Shown piece after piece: positions 52,281-60,960 of a stretch of 64,000 bases of DNA. Where the stretch lies: contig JAIVJV010000012.1 of NCBI GenBank assembly GCA_020199835.1, forward strand, positions 124,001-188,000, read 5' to 3'. This DNA comes from Acidobacteriota bacterium. Lineage in GTDB: Bacteria; Acidobacteriota; Blastocatellia; Pyrinomonadales; Pyrinomonadaceae. Numbering within the stretch: position 1 is the first letter of the stretch; the number at the start of each line of letters is the position of its first letter. The notes under the pieces were generated by a model. The model worked only from the letters and a program-made list of their open reading frames with translations, searched no databases and was not told the origin of the DNA. A program made the translations under genes and the position numbers.

Positions 52281-54593
52281 CTAGAACTCGATCACCACAC
52301 CGGCAGATGGCAACAGGGGCAGTACACGATCGAGTTGGCCGAATACACGACCAGTACTCGGGTCGAATCCGTCAAAGCCTGCATACCGCACGTTATTGCG
52401 GTTCAGCAGATTCAACACTTCGGCCGTAGCTGTTAGTTTCCACCGCTTGAAGAGAAACGCTTTACTGACCCGAACGTCCAACCGTGCGTAGTCAGGCACA
52501 CGTACTTCGTTGCGCCTGTCGGACAAGAATAAGTTGTCGCCAACTTGCCTGAAGAACCCGGGTATTGGTGGCCCAGTGCCAAAACGAAAAACACCACTGA
52601 GATTCCACGTATCAGTAAAGCGATAACTGGCGTGAGTGTTAAGTAGATGCCGTTGCTCGGTATCACCAACAAACGACAAACCGGTTTGCGAGTCAGTAAG
52701 TTTGGTTCGCAAGTACGAATAGGAGATCCAACCCGCAAGCTTGTTTGCACTGCGTCGTTGCAAGCTCAATTCAAATCCACGCGCATGGCCATCTAAAGCA
52801 TTTCTGAAAGGAAACTCAGCAAAAGAAACCTGACCTCCATCCAACCGCGGCTCAGAAAGAGTGAAAAAGAGATTCGCGTCCTCGCGATCGAATACCTCAA
52901 AACTCAAACGCACGCGATCGCCAACCAACGCTTCGATACCGCCACTCACATTCGTGGCTCCCTGGGCGCGTAAACTCCTCGACCCAAGCCGGCCAAAGAC
53001 TAGTTCAAAATCCGGGAACTGGTAATAGCGACCCGCCATCGCATGCACTCGCCAGCGATCATTGATGGACCAGGTTAGCGACGCTCGTGGCGAGTTCAAC
53101 GTTTGTGACGTTATCCCGCTATGTTCCACCCGCAGTCCGCCAGTGAACTGAAGACGCAAGCGTTCATTTCTCCAGGTATCCTGAGCGTACCAGGCCTGCT
53201 CAGTTCCGTTTTCGTCAAAGCTCCCGAAGTCAAAGGGAACATTCCCGAATGCGACGCGCTGGCTCAGGCTATTGGCATGTAGTGATCTAACGTAAAGACC
53301 CGCTTCGAGGCGATTCGAATGAGGCAACTGAAAACTCACATCTGAGCGGACACCAAGCTGAGATCGATCGCCGTCATTGAGAATGAGTTCGTCACGATTC
53401 ACATTATTGAAGCTCGTCTTTAGTGCAAAGAAGCGCGTTTGCCAGAAGACCCGCGGGTTCGGCGTAAAGCTCCAGTGCGCATTCAAGAGAAGGTTGCGCG
53501 ACTCGCCGCGGAAAACCGCATTCTCAAACAGGAGTTCGCGATCGCGATTGCGATCGTAATCAAAGCTGCCGAAGATAGCGGAAACACCGACCTGATTCCG
53601 TGGTGAGAAGTCGTAGAGTAGTTTCCCCTGGACATCAGCAAAGCCGAGAATCGGCGGGTTGTTAGTAAACTGGTTCTCATCATTAATGCGGCGAACCAGA
53701 TAACCGACATAACTCTTTCGCGCAGCTACCAGGTACGAACCTTTCCCTCCTGAGATAGGACCATCGATCATCGCGGAAACGCCGCTCAGTGCCGCCGCTA
53801 TTCGCCCTGACGGCTTCACTCGATTTCCGTCCCGGGAATCGAGGTCCAAAACCGCGGCAGTTCGATTACCGAAGCTCGCAGGACTACCGCCGCTCAGCAA
53901 CGACACTGAATTAACTGCATCAGAGTTTATTACCGACAGCGAACCGGTATCGGGATAACCACCCGCAACTGTGTGCACGAAATTGTCCGTGAGCACACCA
54001 TCAAGCCACACACCCACACGATCGAAGCCGGCGCCGCGAACGGAAAACTCGCTGCGAAAGTCGTCGTTACTAGCAACCCCCGGTAAGGTTTGTGCCGCAC
54101 GAATTGGATCACTCAAGAGAATGCTCGACGTCGCTTGAAGCTCACGCTTGTTAAGGGTTTGCTCAAACGTCGAAGTCGTGCGGGTGCTTTCGAACGGATC
54201 AGAAGCAATCGTGACCTGTTCGGTTAATGCGGCAGCATCTTCGTTTAAGGCGATTTGAATATCACCGCTCATTCCCGCCGCGACATTGATCGTCTTCTTT
54301 ACGAGACCATAAGTAACTGTCGATATGTAGAGTTCTTGCGGGCCGGGTGGTAATTCGAGAGTGAAAGCACCATTGGCGTCTGTAATCGTCGACTTGTCCG
54401 TGAGTTTAGCCCCGACCCGAACGTTAGCCATGGGTTCGCCGCTGTTCGCGTCGACAACTCGGCCTCGCACCGTGATTGAGCGCTCTTGTGCTACTGCAAC
54501 AAACGAAGGGTTAAAGAATGACTGAGCTAAGCCTGGGCTTGTGAACAGCAGAAGCGTCACAAGCCCGAGTTTTTGTCGGGTGGTGAGTTTCAC
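52281..54593 (-). CDS. TonB-dependent receptor with carboxypeptidase-regulatory-like domain
   Basis: 770 residues, GTG start 5 nt after the stop of the upstream permease, with AGGGGG in between. Signal peptide, then a carboxypeptidase-regulatory-like beta domain (~40-115, ITVRGRVVDANSGEPMANVRV), plug domain (~140-260, RSEFSVRGAGFDRVGVWLDG) and a 22-stranded outer-membrane barrel to the aromatic C-terminal residue (VVIEF). Imports an unknown large substrate using TonB energy. Co-transcribed with the ADOP permease, an association seen often in this phylum though its meaning is unclear. Confidence 0.93.
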   Translation of the reverse strand: MKLTTRQKLGLVTLLLFTSPGLAQSFFNPSFVAVAQERSITVRGRVVDANSGEPMANVRVGAKLTDKSTITDANGAFTLELPPGPQELYISTVTYGLVKKTINVAAGMSGDIQIALNEDAAALTEQVTIASDPFESTRTTSTFEQTLNKRELQATSSILLSDPIRAAQTLPGVASNDDFRSEFSVRGAGFDRVGVWLDGVLTDNFVHTVAGGYPDTGSLSVINSDAVNSVSLLSGGSPASFGNRTAAVLDLDSRDGNRVKPSGRIAAALSGVSAMIDGPISGGKGSYLVAARKSYVGYLVRRINDENQFTNNPPILGFADVQGKLLYDFSPRNQVGVSAIFGSFDYDRNRDRELLFENAVFRGESRNLLLNAHWSFTPNPRVFWQTRFFALKTSFNNVNRDELILNDGDRSQLGVRSDVSFQLPHSNRLEAGLYVRSLHANSLSQRVAFGNVPFDFGSFDENGTEQAWYAQDTWRNERLRLQFTGGLRVEHSGITSQTLNSPRASLTWSINDRWRVHAMAGRYYQFPDFELVFGRLGSRSLRAQGATNVSGGIEALVGDRVRLSFEVFDREDANLFFTLSEPRLDGGQVSFAEFPFRNALDGHARGFELSLQRRSANKLAGWISYSYLRTKLTDSQTGLSFVGDTEQRHLLNTHASYRFTDTWNLSGVFRFGTGPPIPGFFRQVGDNLFLSDRRNEVRVPDYARLDVRVSKAFLFKRWKLTATAEVLNLLNRNNVRYAGFDGFDPSTGRVFGQLDRVLPLLPSAGVVIEF

Positions 54594-54598
54594 GCCCC

Positions 54599-57043
54599 CT
54601 ATTCATATCTCAGAGCGACCAATGGATCAACCTTTGCTGCGCGACGGGCCGGGATGTAGCACGCCAGCAACGCAACCACAGCCAGCAGCCCTATCACACT
54701 CACATACGTCAGCGGGTCGGTCGCCGTAACTTCGAACAGCAGCGTGCGCATTAATCGCGTCAACGCAAATGCGCCTGCCAGACCGATCACCGTGCCGATG
54801 AGCAACATACCGAGGCCCTGCCCGAAGACGAGTCGCAACACGTGACGGGGCCGCGCGCCCAGCGCCATTCGCACTCCGATCTCTTGCGTGCGTTGGGCCA
54901 CCGAGTAAGCCATTACGCCGTAAATACCAATCGCCGCCAGGAACAACGCGATGCCGGAGAAAGTCGCGAGCAGTAGCGCGAGAAAGCGCGGTTGGACCAT
55001 CGACTTCGACACCACTTCCTCCATGGGCGAGAGATTGTAGACCGGTAGCGTCGAATCCAATTCACGAACCGCATTGCGTATCGAGCTTTCCAGCGGCGCG
55101 GAACCACCCGCCGAGCGGACGACGAAATTCACGTTTGCCCCGATAAACTGATTCACTTGTCGTACCTGAAAATAAAGTTCAGGACCAGCGGGCTTATCCA
55201 TCCCGGCGTTCTTCGTGTCTTCAACCACGCCAACGATCGTGAACCAGACCTTGGGATTGGCAAACCCCGGATTCACACGACGGCCAATCGGACTTTCAGT
55301 CCAAAACCGTTTCGCAAGCGCCTGATTTACGACTACAACTCGCATCGCGTCCGGATTGTCGTCCTGCGGCTCAAAGGTGCGCCCTTCCAGCAACCGGATC
55401 TTCATCGTGCGAAAGTAGTTGTTACCAACGACATTCCAGTAGTCGACGTTCTGTGCCGGACTATCCGGTGTTTGCTGGTAGCCCTCGACCTCGGTGTCGT
55501 TCGCATTGATGCGGCGTAACGGAGGTAGTCCACTTGCGAGTGAGACACCGGCCACACCGGGAATGGAGCTGAGTTTCTGCTCGAGCGCGTCTGCAAACTG
55601 CTGGCGTTGGGGGTTGTTGTATTTAACGGTGGGAAGATTCAGGCTGAAACTGACAACACCTGACGGATCAAAGCCAGTGTTGACTTGTTGCAACTTCCAG
55701 AAGGCGCGAATCATCAGGCCGGAGCCGATGACGAGGACCACTGCGAGCGCAATCTCTGTTACTACGAGACCTTTGCGCAGCGCCTGCCCTCCTCCTCGAA
55801 TCGCCCGCTGCCCTGCTGCGCGGATCCAGTTAGCGAGGTTTCGTTCACTGACTTGCGCGAGTGGCGCAAGACCAAAGATAAAGACAGCAATGACTGCTAC
55901 GACGATGGTAAACGCGAGTACGGGTAAACCAACGCCGATCTCCTCCGTGCGCGGCACGCTATCAGGCGCAAACAGTAAGAGGATCTTCAACCCGACGAAT
56001 GCAAGCGCTACCCCAAGGATTGAAGCAATCAACACCAGCAGGAAACCTTCGGCCACAAATTGCCGCACCATTCGTTTCAAACCGGCTCCGAGTGCGAGGC
56101 GAACTGCAAACTCACGATGACGTGCTTCTGCGCGCGCGAGCAACAGGTTCGCAACGTTCACACACGCGATCAGCAGAACAAAACCCACCGCCGCCATCAG
56201 CAGCCACACGGCTTTACGAGCTGAGCCGACCACGTCTTCATGAAGGCCCAGCATTATCACCGGGTGGTTTTGCGGGTTGAGTAAATGCTGCGCACGACCT
56301 TCACTCTTCCACCCGGCCATCAGGCTCGTCATTTCGCTCTGCGCCTGCGCGGTAGTTACGCCTGGTTTCAACCTGCCGATCACTGACAGGAAGTGGCCGC
56401 CACGATTACCGGGGTTAGCGGGATCGAATTGGAAAGGCACGAGCAGCTCGACTTGATCGTTGCTTCCGGGAGGGAATCCAAAGTTGGCCGGCATCACACC
56501 AACAACGGTGGTTGTGGCGGAGTTGACCTGAATCTGTTTGCCGATAATGTCGCTCGCGCCGCCGAAGCCTTTTTGCCAGAGGCCGTGCGAAATGATCGCG
56601 ACTCTCGGTCCGCCATTGCGATCTTCCTCTTCTGTGAAGTTGCGACCCAATTGGGGTTGCACTCCGAGCACGTCGATCAAGCTGCGTGTGATAGCGGCAG
56701 AAGTAACTCGAAGCGGCTCACTCTCAGTCCCGACGTTCTGACCGCCGGGCGCCCAGGCGCCGATTGTTTCCCAGGATTTTGCCTCACGCTGAATGTCGAG
56801 CAGTTCGGGAGCCGAGAGCCAGAACTTCTGGAGCTTCATCGTGGGAAACTCGCTATAGACGCGGACGAGTTGACCGGGTTCCCGGTAAGGCAACGGGCGT
56901 AACAGGACGGAGTTAACGACGCTGAAGATCGCCGAATTGGCGCCGATGCCCACCGCGAGCGTCAGAATCGCAACGGCGGTGAAGGCTGGATTCTTTTTCA
57001 GCATACGCAGCGCGTATTTCAAGTCCTGTAGGAACGTTTGCAT
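54599..57043 (-). CDS. ABC-type permease of MacB/FtsX class (acidobacterial ADOP family)
   Basis: 814 residues, GGAGG 9 nt before the ATG. N-terminal membrane helix ([21 protein letters not shown]), MacB-like periplasmic domain (~55-250), FtsX helices (~280-400), a second periplasmic domain (~430-650), and C-terminal FtsX helices (~685-800: [25 protein letters not shown]). Both halves are fused in one chain, the hallmark of the 'duplicated orphan permease' family. No ATPase gene is adjacent, as usual for this family. Possibly moves lipoproteins, peptides or toxic compounds; role unproven. Confidence 0.93.
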   Translation of the reverse strand: MQTFLQDLKYALRMLKKNPAFTAVAILTLAVGIGANSAIFSVVNSVLLRPLPYREPGQLVRVYSEFPTMKLQKFWLSAPELLDIQREAKSWETIGAWAPGGQNVGTESEPLRVTSAAITRSLIDVLGVQPQLGRNFTEEEDRNGGPRVAIISHGLWQKGFGGASDIIGKQIQVNSATTTVVGVMPANFGFPPGSNDQVELLVPFQFDPANPGNRGGHFLSVIGRLKPGVTTAQAQSEMTSLMAGWKSEGRAQHLLNPQNHPVIMLGLHEDVVGSARKAVWLLMAAVGFVLLIACVNVANLLLARAEARHREFAVRLALGAGLKRMVRQFVAEGFLLVLIASILGVALAFVGLKILLLFAPDSVPRTEEIGVGLPVLAFTIVVAVIAVFIFGLAPLAQVSERNLANWIRAAGQRAIRGGGQALRKGLVVTEIALAVVLVIGSGLMIRAFWKLQQVNTGFDPSGVVSFSLNLPTVKYNNPQRQQFADALEQKLSSIPGVAGVSLASGLPPLRRINANDTEVEGYQQTPDSPAQNVDYWNVVGNNYFRTMKIRLLEGRTFEPQDDNPDAMRVVVVNQALAKRFWTESPIGRRVNPGFANPKVWFTIVGVVEDTKNAGMDKPAGPELYFQVRQVNQFIGANVNFVVRSAGGSAPLESSIRNAVRELDSTLPVYNLSPMEEVVSKSMVQPRFLALLLATFSGIALFLAAIGIYGVMAYSVAQRTQEIGVRMALGARPRHVLRLVFGQGLGMLLIGTVIGLAGAFALTRLMRTLLFEVTATDPLTYVSVIGLLAVVALLACYIPARRAAKVDPLVALRYE

Positions 57044-57157
57044 GGTCGCGGTCCTCCGGAGTCTTAGCGTACTTAAATCTGGTTTGGTTCACCAACGAGA
57101 GTGGTTCCCTTGATTAACACCGCCGCGGCAGCGATGATGGCATGGAATCTTTTGTCT

Positions 57158-57180
57158 AAAGATCACAATTTGTGACCTTA
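57158..57180. repeat. Intergenic palindrome with core TCACA-N3-TGTGA
   Basis: AAGATCACAATTTGTGACCTT at 57159-57179 is an inverted repeat with one mismatched pair, centred at 57169. The core GATCACAATTTGTGA equals that of the palindrome in the second ORF6N gene. It lies just upstream of, or overlaps, the start region of the next gene, so it could be an operator. Confidence 0.85.
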
Positions 57181-57207
57181 AAATTAGCCGTCCATAGCCG
57201 CCAGCTC

Positions 57208-57612
57208 ATGACGATAGAAGACATCGCGCAATCACTTCCAAACGGCTTCCATGACTCCAAGATTTTCAGCGTGCGCCTGGATTATGAGCAACGGACTGCT
57301 GAGATTGACATGGAGATTTGGGTCTCGGATGCGGAGGATACGGATCCCGAGCAGTATCGACGCTGCACTTTATTAATTTCTGACCTGATCTACTTCGTCA
57401 TTGAACCTCCCGGGCCGCCAAATATATCCCACGATGCAACCTCGTTAGTAGATGGTGGTTCAACTGACCTGGAAGTTTTCGCAAATAAACTTCCAAAGCC
57501 TTTACCGGCGGGGGCGTTCACTTACTGGTTCTTCGTTAGCACCTGGAATGCTTTCATCCACGTGGCAGCGTTACGTGCTGAGTTAGCGGACCTTCCCGAA
57601 AACCTCTCTTAA
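57208..57612 (+). CDS. Hypothetical protein
   Basis: 134 residues from ATG 57208; an in-frame GTG at 57172 lies inside the palindrome and would add 12 residues. Starts MTIEDIAQSLPNGFHDSKIF, followed by strands (RLDYEQRTAEIDMEIWV) and ends in a tryptophan-rich helix (TYWFFVSTWNAFIHVAALRAEL). No signal or membrane segment. The LPNGFHDSKI opening recurs in small proteins found as immunity-like or accessory genes, but the family is not identified. Divergent from the ADOP operon. Confidence 0.65.
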   Translation: MTIEDIAQSLPNGFHDSKIFSVRLDYEQRTAEIDMEIWVSDAEDTDPEQYRRCTLLISDLIYFVIEPPGPPNISHDATSLVDGGSTDLEVFANKLPKPLPAGAFTYWFFVSTWNAFIHVAALRAELADLPENLS

Positions 57613-57648
57613 CGATGATGAAGAGTTCAAAGAATTTACTTGCTGAGA

Positions 57649-58467
57649 TCACACAAAGGTGTATGCAATCATGAACCCGCCGATGTTCACTGCCACGAAC
57701 AGCAACGTCTCGCACGCGAAGAGCACCACCGCCTTCAACATCGTCATGGCCCACTTCTGCTGATACACGCGCCGCAACGCGAAAACCAAATAAATCAACG
57801 CCATCGGATAGAAGAGGTTTAGCACGACCGAAGGCAGCTTCAAGCCAATAGCCGCACTCACCAGAAACAGCAACGCAAACAGGCTTTTGAAAAAGAAATC
57901 AAACGAGTAGTAATACAACGAAAACACCAGGTGTTCGACGTAATACTTCCTCATTCTAAAATAGAGCGCCGCGAGAAACGTTCCTGAAACGAGCACACTG
58001 AAGACCCTTAGCCCGCTCGCGTATTTCTCAGCCTTCTGTTGAATCTTGTCCGCAAAGGTGTTTGGATCCACGCCTCTCTGCTTTGCCATGCTCACGGTCG
58101 CCGGATGCCGTGCGATTCGTTGTGCTGTGCCGCCGCGAACTTCTGACAGGACGGTCCAAGCAAACAGAAAATATAGTGCGCTGAAAGTAAGGTAGAGTTT
58201 CAAGGGACCAAGGTATGTGCCTCTGCGGCCGGCGAGATACTCGACCGCGAGCAGTCCCGGTCGCAGAATCAGCGCCCAGAGCGTTCGAAACACCTTGTTT
58301 GATTCGAGATCGGTAAAGTCGTTGATCGCGCGTCCGGCGAATCGCTTTAGCGAATACTCGTTTGCATCGATCTTCTTTTGACCACACTCGTGACAGTGGC
58401 TTCCGAGCAGCGAGGTGCTGCAATTCGGGCAGGTTTCGATCGGGGGAGCAGCCGCAGAATCCATCAT
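57649..58467 (-). CDS. DUF3667-type membrane protein with zinc ribbon
   Basis: 272 residues. Zinc ribbon at 13-30 (CPNCSTSLLGSHCHECGQ), then five to six hydrophobic helices: GPLKLYLTFSALYFLFAWT (~88-107), VFSVLVSGTFLAALYFRM, FDFFFKSLFALLFLVSAA and the C-terminal VVLFACETLLFVAVNIGGFM. A hydrophilic stretch at 113-150 separates the first and second membrane parts. The family is widespread in Bacteroidetes and Acidobacteriota with no known function. Starts at ATG 58467; the neighbour at 58542 diverges. Confidence 0.82.
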   Translation of the reverse strand: MMDSAAAPPIETCPNCSTSLLGSHCHECGQKKIDANEYSLKRFAGRAINDFTDLESNKVFRTLWALILRPGLLAVEYLAGRRGTYLGPLKLYLTFSALYFLFAWTVLSEVRGGTAQRIARHPATVSMAKQRGVDPNTFADKIQQKAEKYASGLRVFSVLVSGTFLAALYFRMRKYYVEHLVFSLYYYSFDFFFKSLFALLFLVSAAIGLKLPSVVLNLFYPMALIYLVFALRRVYQQKWAMTMLKAVVLFACETLLFVAVNIGGFMIAYTFV

Positions 58468-58541
58468 TCAAGTGCGCTCATCATATGGTAACGGTCGTAC
58501 TTTTGTTAAGGTTGCAGTTCGCTGAGTTCACAAAGATCGAA

Positions 58542-58955
58542 ATGTCTAAGGAACTGTTTTCACTGCTGTACAACGGCCCGTTATTCATCCTCGGCTTCTT
58601 CTGGCTATTCTTTCGCACAGACGAATACAGAAGATTGCAGATCCTACGGGTGCTGCTCGATCTTGCCGTATTCTCAATTGCGATTGCGCGATTTTTTGGT
58701 TCATCCATCCCAGCGTCCGGGCACGCTATATTGCTGACACATACTCTGATCACTGTCAGCAACCGATATTACAAATTAGCTGCTCTGGCGATGTTAATAG
58801 CGACCGCAGGCTTGAAAATAAGTTGGCACGATTACAGTTCTTTGGGATACGGAGTTGTGCTGGGGATTATTAGCGGAGTGGCCTGGCTCTGGGCGGGAAA
58901 GCGATCGGAGTATTCGGTACCACCTGGGCCTTCCGAAAACGTCCCTCAACAATGA
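58542..58955 (+). CDS. Small multi-pass membrane protein
   Basis: 137 residues from ATG 58542; ATG 58485 would extend it by 19. Four hydrophobic helices (GPLFILGFFWLFFRT, ILRVLLDLAVFSIAIARFF, YYKLAALAMLIATAGLKI, YGVVLGIISGVAWLWAG). Polar C-terminus. Divergent from the DUF3667 gene, ~75 nt between starts. No family recognised. Confidence 0.55.
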   Translation: MSKELFSLLYNGPLFILGFFWLFFRTDEYRRLQILRVLLDLAVFSIAIARFFGSSIPASGHAILLTHTLITVSNRYYKLAALAMLIATAGLKISWHDYSSLGYGVVLGIISGVAWLWAGKRSEYSVPPGPSENVPQQ

Positions 58956-59057
58956 CGAGTGCTAACGGCTTCGCAAGTTCGCTCATTAAAGCGTGAGAAC
59001 GACCTTACCGAAAGTCTCGTCGGATTCAAGGCGGCGATCGTGCGCAACCTGCGACGC

Positions 59058-59570
59058 TCAATTCTTACCCGCTCTGGTGCGAAATCCAATCGGCTTTCTC
59101 TTGCCTGCCGGTGGCTCCATCAATTGATGAATGGCGCTGAAAACGTCCTTGAATCTCTTGTCATACTTTTGTTCCAGCTCGTTCAATCGCTCGGTCAGTT
59201 TATCGTTCGAGGCAAGCATCTCGCGCAGTCTGACGAAGGTGCGCATGATCTGAATGTTTACCTGGACCGCGCGCTGCGACTTTAGCACACTTGAAAGCAT
59301 CAAGATTCCATGCTCAGTGAAGGCGAAAGGTTGGTACTTGATATTCGTTGCTCGGCCTTTGTTCAAGATCACAATTTGTGATCTTGAACGTTTGAGGTGT
59401 TGGCACTCCTCAGTTTCGGCGTCGGTGAGCTGAAACATGAAATCTTCGGGAAACCTGTCAAGATTTCGCTGGACGGCTTGGTTGAGAGCTCTAGTGGTGA
59501 CACCGTAAAGCCTCGCTAAGTCGTGGTCGAGAATGCCCCTCTTCCCGCGAATGAGTATTTTTAGAGTGGG
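59058..59570 (-). pseudogene. ORF6N-domain gene lacking its start
   Basis: Readable from ILIRGKRGILDHDLARLYG (~59560) through ALNQAVQRNLDRFPEDFMFQL and FAFTEHGILMLSSVLKSQRA to RKPIGFRTRAGKN. It aligns along its length with the intact ORF6N protein at 43.0 kb. The usual first ~18 residues and a start codon are missing: upstream codons in frame offer no ATG, GTG or TTG in a sensible place. Carries its own perfect palindrome (59361-59389). A frameshifted DUF433 gene starts 6 nt away on the other strand, suggesting a deletion junction. Confidence 0.78.
59361..59389. repeat. Perfect palindrome inside degraded ORF6N gene
   Basis: GTTCAAGATCACAA (59361-59374) and TTGTGATCTTGAAC (59376-59389) are perfectly complementary around a single T. 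Core TCACA-ATT-TGTGA. It encodes RSRSQIVILN, the position matching LNRSQFVTGS of the other ORF6N protein. Confidence 0.95.
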
Positions 59571-59576
59571 ACGTAA

Positions 59577-59873
59577 ATGTTGGACCAGCGGCAGAAGAAG
59601 CGAACACGAAGGATAAAGACTTTACTCGAACGAATCACTCTGAATCCTAACGTCATGGCGGGAAAGCCTGTTATCAAGGCACTCGTCTAACCGTCGAATA
59701 TGTTCTTAATTTGCTCGCGCATGGAGCAAGCAACGACCGAAGAAATTCTAGACGAATATCAACGATTAAAACCCGAAGATATTCAAGCTTGTTTCTATTT
59801 GCGACAAAATCGCTTGATGATATTGGCCTCATGCCATCGACGTTCGAAACTGCATAATACCGTTCCTGACTGA
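59577..59873 (+). pseudogene. DUF433-family gene with compensating frameshifts
   Basis: Starts MLDQRQKKRTRRIKTLLERI and continues TLNPNVMAGKPVIK; after a missing G near 59676 the +1 frame reads GTRLTVEYVLNLLAHGASN, then the original frame returns near 59733 with TEEILDEYQRLKPEDIQACF. Together these are the DUF433 signature. The family is small, winged-HTH-like, and often paired with a PIN-like toxin (DUF5615). No partner is intact here: downstream codons show no toxin. Either a dead antitoxin-type gene or two sequencing errors. Confidence 0.75.
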
Positions 59874-59885
59874 AAACAACGCACA

Positions 59886-60666
59886 TCAATCCTGATACGT
59901 CTTGCCATTGTGGACGACCCACCCTGCCGCGTGCCTGCCTCGTGGGTCACGGTGCGTCCAATGGACCACGCCGCCTTTTTCGTTCCACTCATACTCGCCA
60001 CTGAAACGAACGCTGTCGCCGACCTCGAGTGCGTCGATGCGTGGGGCGATGTCGATGTTGTGGCTAATGAGGAGTGTCTGTCCTGACGCGAGTTGAATAA
60101 TGAAGCGTTGGTGTCGTGACCCGTTTAGATCGTCCGGCAGCAGGCGGACCACCGCGCCCTCGCCGTTGACTTGTGTGCCGCTTGCTCGATTCGCGAACGC
60201 ACGGCCAATAGCGTCGTCGGAAACGGAGTGCGCTGCGCGGCTTTCAGGCGCACCACGCGGTTCAGGCGCTGCGCGGCGTTCAGCGGCCGCAGTGCGATTC
60301 GCGCCCGCATTCGGACCGGGGCCCGCACCGGGACTGGCGCCCACAATGAGAAACGCGCCGTCGCGGCAAGTTCCGACCAAAACCTCCCTGCGCTTCCGTG
60401 GCAATCGAAAACTGCGGTGGTAGAGGTGAACCGGCGCAGATGATGTCGCCGTTTTCGGGCCGCTTCACTACCAACTCAGTCTCGGCTTTGCACGCCGAAT
60501 TCCGCTTGTACCCAACGACGACCTTGCCTTTCGGCACAGCGTCAATGTCGCAGATGATCGGCGGCGACGGCTTGCGCGTTTTGCGTCCGGACTTTTGAGC
60601 GAGAGATCCGGACGAAAGTAAAGCAAGGAGCAGCGTTAACAGCAGGAGCTTCGCGAGTTGTGGCAT
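59886..60666 (-). pseudogene. Secreted DUF3465 (OB-fold) protein, one frameshift
   Basis: Upstream part (from ATG 60666): signal peptide MPQLAKLLLLTLLLALLSSG, then PPIICDIDAVPKGKVVVGYK and NGDIICAGSPLPPQ. Near 60385 the frame is lost by what looks like one extra base in CCTCCC; the other frame continues EVLVGTCRDGAFLIVG, a Pro/Gly/Ala-rich linker, and a DUF3465 domain (HQRFIIQLASGQTLLISHNI, DSVRFSGEYEWNEKGGVVHW, DPRGRH). Joined length would be ~260 residues. The DUF3465 fold is an OB-type nucleic-acid- or ligand-binding barrel; the protein is exported by its signal. Error or mutation cannot be told apart here. Confidence 0.72.
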
Positions 60667-60777
60667 TTGAAATTCCTCGTAAAGGATAGTGAGATTTAGA
60701 TCAGGGTGGCCGAGGCGTGCGTTTGACCCAAACCGAAACTAGCAAATCCGGCGAGAAATGATCAAGCACTGCCAGAA

Positions 60778-60960
60778 TTAAGATGGTTTGAAATAATAGG
60801 TCTTTCGATAAAACAGCCGTAATTTGCTTCGCTTCAGGCTCGGATTAGTTATCTCAATGCGTATTTTGCGATATAGTCCGGATGACTCTGGTTGTTGAGG
60901 CACATAGGCGAGATCGAGAGACCGCTTCATCGCATCACTCACGTTATTGGGAGTAGACAT
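60778..60960 (-). pseudogene. Possible C-terminal remnant of a VWFA-related protein
   Basis: 60 codons ending YRKIRIEITNPSLKRSKLRL and FYRKTYYFKPS. The pattern G.YRKI.IE...P.LK....YRKGYY is the usual C-terminus of acidobacterial VWFA-related proteins, but the VWA domain is absent. The first codons overlap the start of the gene on the other strand. May be a remnant or a chance frame. Confidence 0.35.
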
